A stretch of 64,000 nt of DNA from Clostridiales bacterium (GCA_029268065.1 JAJUHC010000001.1:1-64000), one strand, 5' to 3'. Shown: positions 25,411 to 35,291, counted from the first letter of the stretch. Notes: generated from the sequence alone by a model not told the origin. Program-made: numbers and translations.

Positions 25411-26427
25411 TCATTTGAATAAAACGTCCGGACCCATTGTAGCGTATGCGTTCAAGTCTGACCCCGCCACGTTGCCCGTCTTGTATTCATAAAACGCCTG
25501 GCAGCCTATCATTGCGGCGTTATCCCCGCAAAGGGCGGGCGGCGCGAGATAGAGGGCCTTGCCGGCCTCCCCGCAGGCTCTCAGAAGGTCCCCACGTATT
25601 CTGGAGTTCGCAGCCACGCCGCCGGCGCATACTATCACGGCGCGTCCCGCCGCGTTTGACGCCTCGATTGCGCGCGGCACGAGAGCGTCGCTTACAGCGG
25701 CGGAGAAGGACGCCGCAAGCGATGGCAAGTCCAGCTCTTCGTTCTTCTGAGCGGCATTATGGGCGATATTTATCATCGCTGTTTTGAGGCCCGAAAAGGA
25801 AAAATCGAGCGGAGCGTCGTCGACCCTCGCCCTGGGAAGAGGATACTTCTTCTCGTCTCCCGATTTTGCGAGCCTGTCTATGGGCGCCCCGCCCGGATAT
25901 CCCAGTCCGAGGACACGGGCGGCCTTGTCAAAACACTCCCCCGCGGCGTCGTCCCTCGTCGTTCCCATTATCTCCATATCCGTGTAGCCCTTCACGTCGA
26001 GAATAAGGCTGTGCCCGCCTGATATGACGAGAGCCGTGAATGGCGGCTCAAGCTCGGGGAAGGCAATATAGTTCGCGGCGATGTGCCCTCTTATGTGGTG
26101 GACGGGAATAAGAGGAACGCCGAGCGCCGAGGCCGCCGACTTTGCGAAATTTAGTCCGACGAGCAGAGCGCCTATGAGCCCGGGCGCGTAGGTCACCGCC
26201 ACGGCGTCGATTTGCGCCTTCGTTATGCCGGCTTTGGAAAGAGCAAGGTCCGCGAGGCGGGTTATGACCTCCATATGGCTGCGCGAAGCCAGCTCGGGCA
26301 CTACGCCGCCGTACTCGGCGTGCATCTTCACCTGAGAATATATTTCGTCTGCGAGCACCTCTCTGCCGTTTCGCGTCAGGGCGACGGCGGTTTCATCGCA
26401 GGAGGATTCTACTGACAGGATTATCAA
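25411..26427 (-). CDS. tsaD: tRNA N6-adenosine threonylcarbamoyltransferase TsaD
   Basis: The 338-residue ASKHA-fold enzyme moves threonylcarbamoyl from its adenylate to A37 of ANN-decoding tRNAs. Visible are LSVESSCDETAVAL at the N-terminus, VTYAPGLIGALLVGL, the metal motif PVHHIRGHIAANY (two histidines), SGGHSLI and CAGGVAANSRIRGDL. The next gene upstream is rimI, usual partners. tsaB and tsaE are not in the window. Confidence 0.96.
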   Translation of the reverse strand: MIILSVESSCDETAVALTRNGREVLADEIYSQVKMHAEYGGVVPELASRSHMEVITRLADLALSKAGITKAQIDAVAVTYAPGLIGALLVGLNFAKSAASALGVPLIPVHHIRGHIAANYIAFPELEPPFTALVISGGHSLILDVKGYTDMEIMGTTRDDAAGECFDKAARVLGLGYPGGAPIDRLAKSGDEKKYPLPRARVDDAPLDFSFSGLKTAMINIAHNAAQKNEELDLPSLAASFSAAVSDALVPRAIEASNAAGRAVIVCAGGVAANSRIRGDLLRACGEAGKALYLAPPALCGDNAAMIGCQAFYEYKTGNVAGSDLNAYATMGPDVLFK

Positions 26428-26431
26428 GGTC

Positions 26432-26884
26432 CTACATCTCCTTCTTTAGGAAAAGCGTCATAATATACGCGTCCTCGGGCGGCTGCTCATAATATTTTTT
26501 GCGTACTCCCTCGACGGAAAAGCCGTGCTTGCGGTAGAGCGATATGGCGGGAGCGTTGCTTTTCCGCACCTCAAGCGTAAGAAACGAGAGGTTTTGAGCT
26601 TTTCCGTATTCCGTAAGGGAATTCAAAAGCGCGTCGGCCGCGCCGCGCCTCCTGTACTCGGGGAGGACCGCGATGTTGGCTATGTAGCCCTCGTCGAGGA
26701 CGGACAGCATTCCCGCATAGCCTACAAGCCTTCCCGTGTCGTCAAGGGCGGCGACGTAGTGTGAGAGAGGGTTTTCAAGCTCTCCGCGGAGCATGCTTTC
26801 CGACCACGGCATGGAAAAGCAGAGCTTTTCAAGCACGGCCGCGTCTTCTACATGTTTTGACTGCATTTCTACAATTTCAAACAA
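26432..26884 (-). CDS. rimI: Ribosomal protein S18-alanine N-acetyltransferase, RimI-type GNAT
   Basis: The 150-residue GNAT protein has the acetyl-CoA loop VLPEYRRRGAADALLNSL, YIANIAVLPEY before it, and FLTLEVRKSNAPAISLYRKH followed by YYEQPPEDAYIMTLFL. Length and its place 4 bases before tsaD fit RimI. The physiological substrate in Clostridia is not proven. Confidence 0.88.
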   Translation of the reverse strand: MFEIVEMQSKHVEDAAVLEKLCFSMPWSESMLRGELENPLSHYVAALDDTGRLVGYAGMLSVLDEGYIANIAVLPEYRRRGAADALLNSLTEYGKAQNLSFLTLEVRKSNAPAISLYRKHGFSVEGVRKKYYEQPPEDAYIMTLFLKKEM

Positions 26885-26893
26885 GGCGGAACC

Positions 26894-29458
26894 TCATTTC
26901 GCGTCAAGCCAGTTTTTTCCGCTGTGAGCCTCGGCAAGAAGGGGGACGGAAAGCGAGATCACGCCCTCCATCTCTTCGTCGAGAAGCTTTTTCACGGTCT
27001 CGACCTCGCTGTCCGGCGCCTCCACTATCAGCTCGTCATGAACCTGCAGCAGAAGCTTCGCCTTGAGGCCTTCGCTCTTTATGCGCCTGAACACCCGCAC
27101 CATCGCAAGCTTTATTATATCCGCCGCCGTGCCCTGTATGGGCGTGTTCAGCGCGACGCGCTCGCCGAAGGAACGAATATTGAAGTTTGAGGACTTAAGC
27201 TCGGGCAGATAGCGCCTGCGCCCGAAAAGCGTAGTAACATAGCCGTCGCGCTTTGCCTCCTCCACTATCGACTTCATGTAGTTCCTGACTCCGTGATATT
27301 TTGAAAGGTATCCCTCTATATAGCTCTTGGCCTCGCCTGAAGTCACTCCGATGTCCTGAGCGAGCGAGAAGGCGGATATGCCGTAAACTATGCCGAAGTT
27401 TACTGCCTTCGCGCGGCTGCGCTGAAGCGCGGTCACCTCGCCGGGACTCACGCCGAAAACCTGCGAAGCGGTGAAACGGTGAATGTCCTCGCCGTTCCTG
27501 AAGGCCTGTATCATTGCCTCGTCCTTTGATATATGCGCCAGTATCCTGAGTTCTATCTGCGAATAGTCCGCGTCCACAAGAGTTTTTCCGGCCGAAGCGA
27601 TGAACATGCGACGCAGCTCCCCGCCCAGTTCCCTGCGGATGGGGATATTCTGCAGGTTGGGTTCGGTGGAGGACAGGCGTCCGGTGGCCGTTACGGTCAT
27701 CTGGAAATTGGTGTGGATGCGCCCGTCGGGCGCTATAACCTTCAAAAGTCCGTCCGCATATGTGGATTTGAGCTTCGTAAGCTCGCGGTATTTGATTATT
27801 TCGCGGATAACGGGATGCTTGTCTATGAGCTTTTCCAGCACGTCTATGTTTGTGGAATAGCCAGTCTGCGTCTTTTTCGGCGCGGGAAGCATGAGCCTTT
27901 CAAAAAGAACCTCCCCGAGCTGCTTCGGGGAATTCACGTTGAATTCCGTTCCGGAAAGCTCGAATATCCCCGACTGCAGCTTCTCTATCTCCGCAGTGAG
28001 CGACTCGCCGAACTCAAAAAGCGCGCGCCTGTCGACAAGAAAGCCCTCGTGCTCCATGTCCGCGAGCACCTGGCACAGCGGAAGCTCGACTTCGAAATAA
28101 AGCTTTTCCATAGCAAGCTCCTTCAGCTTGTCCGAAAGCACGCCGTGAAGGGCGTAGACCGCCGCCGCGTCCGGAGCCTCCGCCCCGAGATACTGGGAAG
28201 CAAGCAGGGGAATATGGTATCTGCTGTCCGTAGGGGAGAGAAGATACGCGGCGAGAGCGGTGTCAAAAACGAAGCCGTCGGTGCCGAGCCCCTCGTCAAG
28301 CAGAAGACGCATGAGATCCTTTACGTTGTGGGACACCTTTCTGACCGTTCCTCCGAAGAAAGCACGGAGAAAATCGTTGTAGCCTTCGCCGCAGGCCGCC
28401 CAAGCGACTGCGCTCACGCTTTCGCCGTCGCATATCTCCAGCCTGTCGAGCCCATCGGGACACAGTACGGAAACGTAAGCGGCGCTTTCACAGCGCTCAA
28501 GCAGCCTTTTCAGCTCTCCGCAGTCCGAAATATCGCGGACTTCCCGCACCAAAGCCGTTTCAGCGGCCTTCGGAGAGGAGGCTTCCGCGGAGGAAAGCCC
28601 GAATTTTTCTATAAACTTGTAAAACTCGAGCCTTTTAAAAATTTCCAGCAGGGCAGCATTGTCGGGAGCTGTCAGGCGAGCCTTTTCAGGCGTAAAATCG
28701 AGCGGCGCGTCGCAGCGGATTCGCGCAAGGCGGAGCGAAAGCTCCGCGTCAGCTTTCCCTTCGGACAGCTTCTTTCGCACGGAATCCTTGATGTCCAGCG
28801 TCTCCAGATTTTCGTATATTTTGGCTATCGAACCGAAACGCCGGATCAGGTCGAGCGCCGTCTTTTCACCAATGCCGGCAACGCCGGGATAATTGTCGGA
28901 GGAATCGCCCATCAAGGCCTTGTAATCGACCATCTGAGGCGGAGAGAAGCCGTAATCCTCATAGAACAGCTCCGGGGTTACGGTTTTTGTCACGGTCTGC
29001 CCCGCCTGCGTAGAAACGAGCTTGACCGTCGTGCTGCCGTTTACGCACTGGAGGCTGTCCCTGTCGCCGGTGACTATCACGCAGTCCCACTTGGCGTCGC
29101 GGCATTTAAGCGCGATTGTGCCTATAAGGTCGTCCGCCTCGAAGCCCGAAAGCTCGAACCGCGGGATGTTCATCGCGTCCAGCACCTCTTTGAGCAGGGG
29201 CATCTGCTGCGCGAGCTCGTCCGGCATTCCCTTTCTTTTAGACTTATAGCCTTCAAATTCCTCGTGGCGGAAGGTCGGCTCCTTCAGATCAAAGGCGACG
29301 CATAAAGCGTCCGGACGGTCTTCATTCAAGAGTTTTTGCAGAATGCTTATAAAGCCGTAAACGGCGTTCGTATAAAGCCCGTCCTTCGTTGAGAGCAGGC
29401 GGATGCCGTAAAACGCCCGGTTTATTATACTGTTTCCGTCCAGCACCATCAGCTTCAT
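26894..29458 (-). CDS. polA: DNA polymerase I, proofreading domain degenerate
   Basis: The 854-residue protein carries an N-terminal 5'-3' exonuclease/flap domain (VLDGNSIINRAFYG, then GDRDSLQC, then GIGEKTALDL), a vestigial 3'-5' domain (about residues 295-460), and a complete family A polymerase with motif A DADYSQIELRILAHIS, motif B RSRAKAVNFGIVYG and motif C QVHDELIVE. Where a proofreading enzyme would have DxE the sequence reads YVSVLCPDG, so the exonuclease metal ligands are missing, as in Bacillus PolA. It fills gaps in repair and lagging-strand maturation. The start has AAGGGG at good spacing. Confidence 0.96.
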   Translation of the reverse strand: MKLMVLDGNSIINRAFYGIRLLSTKDGLYTNAVYGFISILQKLLNEDRPDALCVAFDLKEPTFRHEEFEGYKSKRKGMPDELAQQMPLLKEVLDAMNIPRFELSGFEADDLIGTIALKCRDAKWDCVIVTGDRDSLQCVNGSTTVKLVSTQAGQTVTKTVTPELFYEDYGFSPPQMVDYKALMGDSSDNYPGVAGIGEKTALDLIRRFGSIAKIYENLETLDIKDSVRKKLSEGKADAELSLRLARIRCDAPLDFTPEKARLTAPDNAALLEIFKRLEFYKFIEKFGLSSAEASSPKAAETALVREVRDISDCGELKRLLERCESAAYVSVLCPDGLDRLEICDGESVSAVAWAACGEGYNDFLRAFFGGTVRKVSHNVKDLMRLLLDEGLGTDGFVFDTALAAYLLSPTDSRYHIPLLASQYLGAEAPDAAAVYALHGVLSDKLKELAMEKLYFEVELPLCQVLADMEHEGFLVDRRALFEFGESLTAEIEKLQSGIFELSGTEFNVNSPKQLGEVLFERLMLPAPKKTQTGYSTNIDVLEKLIDKHPVIREIIKYRELTKLKSTYADGLLKVIAPDGRIHTNFQMTVTATGRLSSTEPNLQNIPIRRELGGELRRMFIASAGKTLVDADYSQIELRILAHISKDEAMIQAFRNGEDIHRFTASQVFGVSPGEVTALQRSRAKAVNFGIVYGISAFSLAQDIGVTSGEAKSYIEGYLSKYHGVRNYMKSIVEEAKRDGYVTTLFGRRRYLPELKSSNFNIRSFGERVALNTPIQGTAADIIKLAMVRVFRRIKSEGLKAKLLLQVHDELIVEAPDSEVETVKKLLDEEMEGVISLSVPLLAEAHSGKNWLDAK

Positions 29459-29482
29459 GACTTGTCCCCTTCCGCGGCAGGA

Positions 29483-29502
29483 CCGGGGCTGAGAGGCCCC
29501 GG
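29483..29502 (-). other. Stable hairpin in the polA leader
   Basis: CCGGGGC (29483-29489) / GCCCCGG (29496-29502) with a 6-nt loop, 25 bases before the polA start. No T-run follows on either strand. Confidence 0.5.
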
Positions 29503-29583
29503 CATATTGTTGCGCTACCGCGCCCGTACTCAGGATGCGGTAGCCGGTTAAACGGCTGCAAACAGAATTATACCACGTTTTTA

Positions 29584-31110
29584 TTATTTAAACAAGGAAA
29601 CGAAGGCTCTTATATCCGTTCTGGTGACGCAGGAGAGCACACGGAGAAAAACGTAGTAAAATGCGCCCGTCAGCAGGATATGCAGCGTTACGGAAAGAGG
29701 CTGCGCCGCAAGCGGCAGGCCCAGGGTCCTGAGCAGCAGCAGGGAGAAGTTGACCGCCCCGACAATGCATATCAGGGGACGCAGAAAAGCCCTCGGCGGT
29801 ATGTCAATCTCCGTCACGGTCGAAAGCCTTCTGAGGCTGAGAGCAAAGTTGAAGGCTTCGGTGAACCAAATGGTGAAAACATAGGCGGGCAGGGCGTAGA
29901 CGGGAAGCAGGAAGTATACAAGCAGAACGCTGAGTCCCGCGTCGAGGATATTTATGAACATGGAGTGCATCTGCTGCCCGAGACCCTTGAGCATCCCGTC
30001 CGTCACCGTATCCATGTACATTATTATGACGAGCGGAGCGAATATCTTTATGTATGTTCCAGCCTCGCGGGAGCGGTACACCAGCTGGCCGAGCGCGCCG
30101 GAGTAGGCAAAGAACACTCCGCATATGCCTATCGAAAACATGAGGCTCAGGCTGAAGATGCGGTTAACTATGCGCTTCACGAGCCGTTTATCACCCTGCA
30201 CCTGAGCTTCCGTCAAATCAGGGACCAGCATTTCCGCGATGGAGGTGAAAACCGCGATGGGATAAAGAATAAGAGGCAGCACCATTCCGGATATGGTGCC
30301 GTAGGCGGCGAGCGAGCTGTTGACGGAAGCGCCGGACTTCTGAAGCCCCCTGGGAACGAGCAGATGGTAGAGGGAACCGAGCGCGGTTCGGGCGTAAGCG
30401 CTGAGAGCCAGCGGCATCGCAAGCCGCAGTATCCTCGCTGTCATCCCGCGAAGCGGCACAGCAGACCTTTTGTAGCGGCGGACGTCGAAAAGGTAGAGCA
30501 GAAACATGAGAAAAACGGAAAGCATCTCGCCCAACAGGTTTCCTACGGAGACTGCGGCGCAGGCATACTCAAGGTTTTCCGAGGGGATGAAGGTGAGCAG
30601 GAACATCACCGTCGCTATACGCACAAGATTTTCAAATAGCTGAGCGGAAGAGGATTTCACTATGCGCTGCACGGCGGTGAAGTAACCGCCCATAACGGCG
30701 GAAACGGATATGAGAGGAAGCGTCAGCGCGAGTATCCTGAGCGAAAGGACGGTCCTGGCGTCGCCTACCCACACCGCGCCTATCCTGTACGCGCCCGTGA
30801 AAAGAATGATGCCGGAAAACAGTCCGAAGCTGAGAGCGTAAACAAGGCAGCGCCTGACCGCGCCCCTTATGGCCGACTGATTCTCAAGCCCGATTTCCTC
30901 CGATACGATGCGGCATACGGCAAAGCGCACGCCGGAAACCGCAAGGGTGACCGCAAAGACATAGACGGACATTATGAGCTGGAAAAGCCCTATGCCCGCG
31001 GCGCCTATTTTGTTTGAGAGGTATATCTGAAAATAAAGTCCTATCCCGCGTATAAGGAGCGAGGTTACCGTGAGAAGGAAGGTGTTCATTATAAATTTTT
31101 TCGCCCGCAT
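29584..31110 (-). CDS. SpoVB/MurJ-like polysaccharide flippase
   Basis: The 508-residue polytopic protein (about 14 helices) of the MOP flippase superfamily begins KFIMNTFLLTVTSLLIRGIG and contains GAAGIGLFQLIMSVYVFAVT and GLGQQMHSMFINILDA. These are the pattern of stage V sporulation protein B and the related lipid II flippases. It would export lipid-linked precursors during spore cortex or vegetative wall synthesis. It sits 126 bases upstream of polA on the same strand. A terminator-like hairpin lies about 70 bases before its start. Confidence 0.82.
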   Translation of the reverse strand: MRAKKFIMNTFLLTVTSLLIRGIGLYFQIYLSNKIGAAGIGLFQLIMSVYVFAVTLAVSGVRFAVCRIVSEEIGLENQSAIRGAVRRCLVYALSFGLFSGIILFTGAYRIGAVWVGDARTVLSLRILALTLPLISVSAVMGGYFTAVQRIVKSSSAQLFENLVRIATVMFLLTFIPSENLEYACAAVSVGNLLGEMLSVFLMFLLYLFDVRRYKRSAVPLRGMTARILRLAMPLALSAYARTALGSLYHLLVPRGLQKSGASVNSSLAAYGTISGMVLPLILYPIAVFTSIAEMLVPDLTEAQVQGDKRLVKRIVNRIFSLSLMFSIGICGVFFAYSGALGQLVYRSREAGTYIKIFAPLVIIMYMDTVTDGMLKGLGQQMHSMFINILDAGLSVLLVYFLLPVYALPAYVFTIWFTEAFNFALSLRRLSTVTEIDIPPRAFLRPLICIVGAVNFSLLLLRTLGLPLAAQPLSVTLHILLTGAFYYVFLRVLSCVTRTDIRAFVSLFK

Positions 31111-31180
31111 AACGTGTCCCCCATATTCTTATAGGTTATTATTATGAGGGAGGGGGACATATATGACAGGCACGGACGAT

Positions 31181-31209
31181 AAAAATCCCCCGCGCTCATA
31201 CGCGGGGGG
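31181..31209 (-). terminator. Terminator-like hairpin upstream of the flippase gene
   Basis: TCCCCCGCG (31186-31194) pairs with CGCGGGGGA (to 31209) and is followed by TTTTTAT on the minus strand only. It lies between divergent genes. Confidence 0.6.
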
Positions 31210-31282
31210 ATAAAGTAATTATTGTTGAATCAGCATTTTCATGAATATATTGTAGCAAAGCATGAATAAGGAGGGCTCAACA

Positions 31283-31798
31283 ATGGGTCATAACGACTGT
31301 GTTCTCAACATTCCGTATCCGCCGGCTGATGTGAAGGAAAAAAACCTGTACTACGCGAGACTCCTGCTGAATAATTACGCGGGGCAGAACGGGGAGATGA
31401 CGGCGATCACCCAGTATCTTTATCAGCATCTGATTTCAGAGGAATGCTACGGGGAGCTTTCGGATTCACTCGAGTGCATCTCGATAGTCGAGATGCGGCA
31501 TCTTGAGATGCTCGGAGAGCTGATTACAAAGCTCGGAGGGGCCCCGCTGTTCAGGACGCAGAACCGGGGCAGGAACATTTACTGGAGCGGAAAGTTCGTT
31601 GCTGAGATACAAAATCCCAGAAAATTTCTGATTAAGAACATTGAGGCGGAAAATGTAGCGATCAGGGATTACAAAATGCGGATATGCCAAATAAGCGACC
31701 CCATGATACAGAATCTCCTTGAGCGGATTATAAGGGACGAGGAGCACCACATCACGATATTCAAAAGATACCTCGCCGAATTTGAAAAGAGCGAGTGA
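31283..31798 (+). CDS. Ferritin-like di-iron protein
   Basis: The 171-residue product has the four-helix pattern of the ferritin-like/bacterioferritin superfamily, with di-iron ligands in QNGEMTAITQYLYQHL, SIVEMRHLEMLGEL, NIEAENVAIRDY and IRDEEHHITIFKRYL. Two E-xx-H pairs are clear. It may store iron, act on peroxide, or be a spore-associated protein. It starts at ATG 31283, eight bases after AAGGAGG; the ATG at 31262 lies before this site. It ends just before the convergent recG. Confidence 0.75.
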   Translation: MGHNDCVLNIPYPPADVKEKNLYYARLLLNNYAGQNGEMTAITQYLYQHLISEECYGELSDSLECISIVEMRHLEMLGELITKLGGAPLFRTQNRGRNIYWSGKFVAEIQNPRKFLIKNIEAENVAIRDYKMRICQISDPMIQNLLERIIRDEEHHITIFKRYLAEFEKSE

Positions 31799-31807
31799 AG
31801 GCCGGTT

Positions 31808-33850
31808 TTAGCTGAAGGCGCCCTGATTAAGCTCGAAAAGCTCCTCTATCCTTCTTCTGAGGGCCTGGTTCCCGGGCGCTGAGAGATCGGGGTCGCCGGC
31901 CAAAAGCTCAATGGCGGCGTTCTGCGCCTCGGTGAGGACCTTCATATCAGCCGAAAGGTCCGCTATCTTCATTTCCGGGAGGCCGTGCTGCCGGGAGCCG
32001 AAAAAGTCGCCGGGGCCGCGAATTTTCAGGTCTTCCTCGGAAATTTTAAAACCGTCGTTAGTCTTGCACATTATTCCGACGCGCGGATTGGCCGGCCCGT
32101 CCTCGCAGAACAGGATGCAATAGGATTTGTGCGAGCCGCGCCCTACTCGTCCCCTGAGCTGATGGAGCTGGCTGAGTCCGAAACGCTCGGCGTTTTCTAT
32201 CACCATCAAGGTGGCGTTTGGTACGTCGACGCCGACCTCGATAACCGTGGTCGTTATAAGAATGTCCGCTTCCCCGCGCATAAAGGACGCCATCACCTCG
32301 TCCTTTTCCGAGGCCTTCATCCTTCCGTGCAGCAGGGCGACGCGCAAATCCGGAAAGATCTTCGTCCTCATCTGCTCGAAATACTTTTCGGCTGCCTTCA
32401 GATTCAGAGCCTCGCTTTCCTCTATCATCGGGCAGACGAAGTATGCCTGACGCCCCTCTGAAACGAGCTTTCGGGTAAAGTTTATTATTCTTGTCCGGTA
32501 TTTTTCGTCGACTCCGAAGGTTTCCACGGCCTGCCTGCCGGGCGGAAGCTCGTCGATCACCGAAATGTCCAGCTCGCCGTAAATAATGAGCGCGAGAGTG
32601 CGCGGTATCGGAGTCGCGGACATTACAATCATATGCGGGTTTTCGCCCTTTTCGGTCAGAAGGCTCCTCTGGCTTACACCGAAGCGGTGCTGCTCGTCCG
32701 TTATTACCAGAGCGAGATTCTTAAAGTCCACTCCCGACGACAATATCGCGTGCGTGCCTATAAGAATATCTATTTCACCCTCCGCCAGGGCCTCCCTTAT
32801 CTCCCGCTTTTGCTTCTGGCTCATGCTGCCGGTGAGGAGCGAAACCTTCATTCCGAGCGGCGAGAGCATTTTCTCAAGGGTCCCGAAGTGCTGCTGGGCG
32901 AGGATCTCGGTCGGAGCCATAAAGGCCGTCTGAAAACCTGAGCAGAACACATAATAGGCCGCTGCGGCGGCGCAGAGCGTCTTGCCCGAGCCTACGTCGC
33001 CCTGGATTAGCCTCCGCATCGGCTTTCCGGACCGCATGTCCGATATCATCTGGTCTATCACTCTGCGCTGGGCGCCCGTGGGGGAGAAGGGCAGGGCGGA
33101 GTAAAACTTTGAAATGTCGGCGTCTTTTGGGACAAGACCGCTTTTTTCAATACGGCGCTCCTTCAGGAAACGCAGCGCACAGGCAAGCACGAAAAGCTCC
33201 TCAAACACGAGCCGCCTCCTCGCAAGGCTCAGCGACTCGGAGTCCGCGGGGAAGTGTATGTTGTGATACGCAAAATCAGCGTGAGCGAGCTTGTGGGCTT
33301 CCCTGACCGAAGAGGGCAGAACTTCCGGAATTATTCCCTCGATTTCGTCGAGCCCCTGCCGCATTGTTTTCGCGAAAAGGTTTTGACCCAGGCTTGCCGT
33401 CAGGCGGTAAACAGGCATTATGCGGCCCGTCAGCTCGTTTTTTCCCTCCGGCTCAAATATAGGGTTCGTCATTTCGAGCCTTCGCGGGCTTCCGCCGACC
33501 CTGCCGTAAAAATCATAATACTGGCCCGGCTTCAGCGAGTCCCTGACGTAAGGCTGGTTGAAAAACGTGATTTCCATAGAGCCGCCGTCGTCCGACACCC
33601 TGAGCTTCACAAGGTCAAGCCCTTTCCTGATATGGCTCAGACGGGGCGGGGACACCACCATCGCGCGTATACACGCCGTCTCGTCCGGAACAAGAGAGTC
33701 TATCGACCGGAAAACGCTCCTGTCGTCGTAGGCGCGCGGGAAATAGCAGATAAGGTCTCGCAGACTGGCAATTCCGAGCTTCCTCAGAAGCTTGGCCCTC
33801 TGCTCGCCTATGCCCCTTATATAGCGCACTTCAGTTTCCAGTTCCGCCAT
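31808..33850 (-). CDS. recG: ATP-dependent DNA helicase RecG
   Basis: The protein of about 680 residues has an N-terminal wedge/OB domain (RYIRGIGEQRAKLLRKLGI, then DLICYFPRAYDDR). The helicase motor has Walker A GDVGSGKT, motif II DEQHRFG, SATPIPRTLAL and the QLRGRVGRG motif VI. The C-terminal TRG region includes DFFGSRQHGLP. It regresses stalled forks and processes recombination intermediates. ATG 33850 is preferred, with GGAGG 11 bases upstream; a GTG at 33859 is the alternative. Confidence 0.96.
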   Translation of the reverse strand: MAELETEVRYIRGIGEQRAKLLRKLGIASLRDLICYFPRAYDDRSVFRSIDSLVPDETACIRAMVVSPPRLSHIRKGLDLVKLRVSDDGGSMEITFFNQPYVRDSLKPGQYYDFYGRVGGSPRRLEMTNPIFEPEGKNELTGRIMPVYRLTASLGQNLFAKTMRQGLDEIEGIIPEVLPSSVREAHKLAHADFAYHNIHFPADSESLSLARRRLVFEELFVLACALRFLKERRIEKSGLVPKDADISKFYSALPFSPTGAQRRVIDQMISDMRSGKPMRRLIQGDVGSGKTLCAAAAAYYVFCSGFQTAFMAPTEILAQQHFGTLEKMLSPLGMKVSLLTGSMSQKQKREIREALAEGEIDILIGTHAILSSGVDFKNLALVITDEQHRFGVSQRSLLTEKGENPHMIVMSATPIPRTLALIIYGELDISVIDELPPGRQAVETFGVDEKYRTRIINFTRKLVSEGRQAYFVCPMIEESEALNLKAAEKYFEQMRTKIFPDLRVALLHGRMKASEKDEVMASFMRGEADILITTTVIEVGVDVPNATLMVIENAERFGLSQLHQLRGRVGRGSHKSYCILFCEDGPANPRVGIMCKTNDGFKISEEDLKIRGPGDFFGSRQHGLPEMKIADLSADMKVLTEAQNAAIELLAGDPDLSAPGNQALRRRIEELFELNQGAFS

Positions 33851-33977
33851 CTCTACCACCGCCTCCCGTATAGTTTACATTATTATCCTCAATAATGCAA
33901 TGGCACGAACATATGAGCCTTTTTGTAAAAAAATATGTTTTTTAAAAAATAATAATTGTAAAAAGGGACAAAAAGGA

Positions 33978-34007
33978 TTAAAATCTAGACGGACGGTCTA
34001 CTATATT
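33978..34007 (+). promoter_or_regulatory. Promoter of URO-D gene 1 with palindromic operator
   Basis: TAGAC-GGACG-GTCTA (33986-34000) is a 15-bp inverted repeat between a weak -35 TTAAAA (33978-33983) and -10 TATATT (34002-34007). The core decamer GACGGACGGT recurs at the FAD oxidoreductase promoter. Confidence 0.6.
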
Positions 34008-34028
34008 ATTTTTATGGAGGAAGCTTGC

Positions 34029-35291
34029 ATGATGACAGCAGAAAATCAGAAGAAGTTCGACGAGAAAACTAAGCGTATGCGCGACGCGTTGTCCCTCAAA
34101 GAGCCTGACAGAGTTCCCATCGAGATAACCGGCGGGCAGTTCATGGTGAACTACGCGGGCTTCACGATGGCCGACGTAGTAACCGATACTTCCATGGAAA
34201 AAATCAAGTACGCAATCAAAAAGTACCTGACCGACTTCGACCCCGACGTCATGACGGACACGAGCCAGTATTATTTCGGCGAAGGACCGGGATTCAAGCT
34301 GCAGGGCTCAATGAAGATGCTCGTATCCGGCGTCAACGAAGAGGTGGGACCCGACTCCATCCAGCAGCACATCGAATATTGCACGCTGATGGACGACGAG
34401 TTCGATGAATTCTTCAACAACCGTCTTGCCTGGCAGCTTAATAAGCAGCTTCCGCGCATGTTCAAAACTATGGAGCCTTTCAAGGACTTCAAGATCAGCC
34501 CGGGCTTCCGCACCGTGGCCGAGCTTGCCGAGATATTTGGGCGCCCGGACTTCCGGGAGACAATGGAAACCTTCTGGAAGATTGCCGATTTCTATAAGGA
34601 ATACAGGGCAAAATCGGCGGCGGTCAACAGGGAGATCATGGAGCTCGGCTATCCGTCCTTCTCCGGCGGGGGCTCGGCCGTGCCCTTCGACAAGTGGAGC
34701 GACGAATACAGAGGCACAATTCTTTCGCTTACGGATATTTACGATTATGAAGAAGAGGTCATGCGCTATTGCGAGGAGTATCAGGAGTACCAGCTTGACG
34801 TTATAAGGAAGATGAACAAGGACGGCAGCAAAAACGGCAAGTACGTCTCCTTCATGCTGCACAAGGGTGTGGACGGCTTCATGAACAATGAGCAGTACAG
34901 GAAGTTCTACTGGACCCACCTGAAGGAGCAGATGGAAGCCATCTCCGAATGCGGAATGATCCCCGTATTGTTCTGCGAGGGCAAGTACAATACGCGCCTT
35001 GACTTCCTCGCCGAAGCGCCGAAAGGCTCCTACATGTACTTCGAGACGGTCGACATGGCCCAGGCAAAGAAAAAGCTCGGCGGAAAGATCTGCATAGGCG
35101 GCAATTTCCCGACAGCGCTGCTTACATACGGGACAAAGGAAAAGGTCGTCGATGAGTGCAAGAGGATACTCGATACCTGTGCCCCGGGCGGCGGATACAT
35201 ATTCAAGTGCTCCGCTGTGCTCGGAAGCTGCAAAACGGAAAACGTTGAAGCCATGTTCCAGACTGTAAAGGATTACGGCAAGTACAGATAA
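34029..35291 (+). CDS. Uroporphyrinogen decarboxylase-superfamily protein 1 (methyltransferase-like)
   Basis: The ~420-residue product belongs to the URO-D fold family used by cobalamin-dependent methyltransferases such as MtaA and by uncharacterised catabolic proteins. Visible are KRMRDALSLKEPDRVPIEIT at the start, YVSFMLHKGVDGFMNNEQYR, ISECGMIPVLFCEGKYNTRL (a possible zinc-ligand cysteine) and GGYIFKCSAVLGSCKTENVE. The true heme enzyme is shorter and lacks these segments, so heme synthesis is unlikely. It starts at 34029 or 34032 (two ATGs) with GGAGGAAG upstream. Its operator is shared with the FAD oxidoreductase at 37642, suggesting a common pathway. Confidence 0.8.
   Translation: MMTAENQKKFDEKTKRMRDALSLKEPDRVPIEITGGQFMVNYAGFTMADVVTDTSMEKIKYAIKKYLTDFDPDVMTDTSQYYFGEGPGFKLQGSMKMLVSGVNEEVGPDSIQQHIEYCTLMDDEFDEFFNNRLAWQLNKQLPRMFKTMEPFKDFKISPGFRTVAELAEIFGRPDFRETMETFWKIADFYKEYRAKSAAVNREIMELGYPSFSGGGSAVPFDKWSDEYRGTILSLTDIYDYEEEVMRYCEEYQEYQLDVIRKMNKDGSKNGKYVSFMLHKGVDGFMNNEQYRKFYWTHLKEQMEAISECGMIPVLFCEGKYNTRLDFLAEAPKGSYMYFETVDMAQAKKKLGGKICIGGNFPTALLTYGTKEKVVDECKRILDTCAPGGGYIFKCSAVLGSCKTENVEAMFQTVKDYGKYR

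Noticed and set aside
27533-29305. A very long plus-strand open frame opposite polA.
   Set aside because: It is a complement of polA codons; the polA protein carries every family motif and this frame none.
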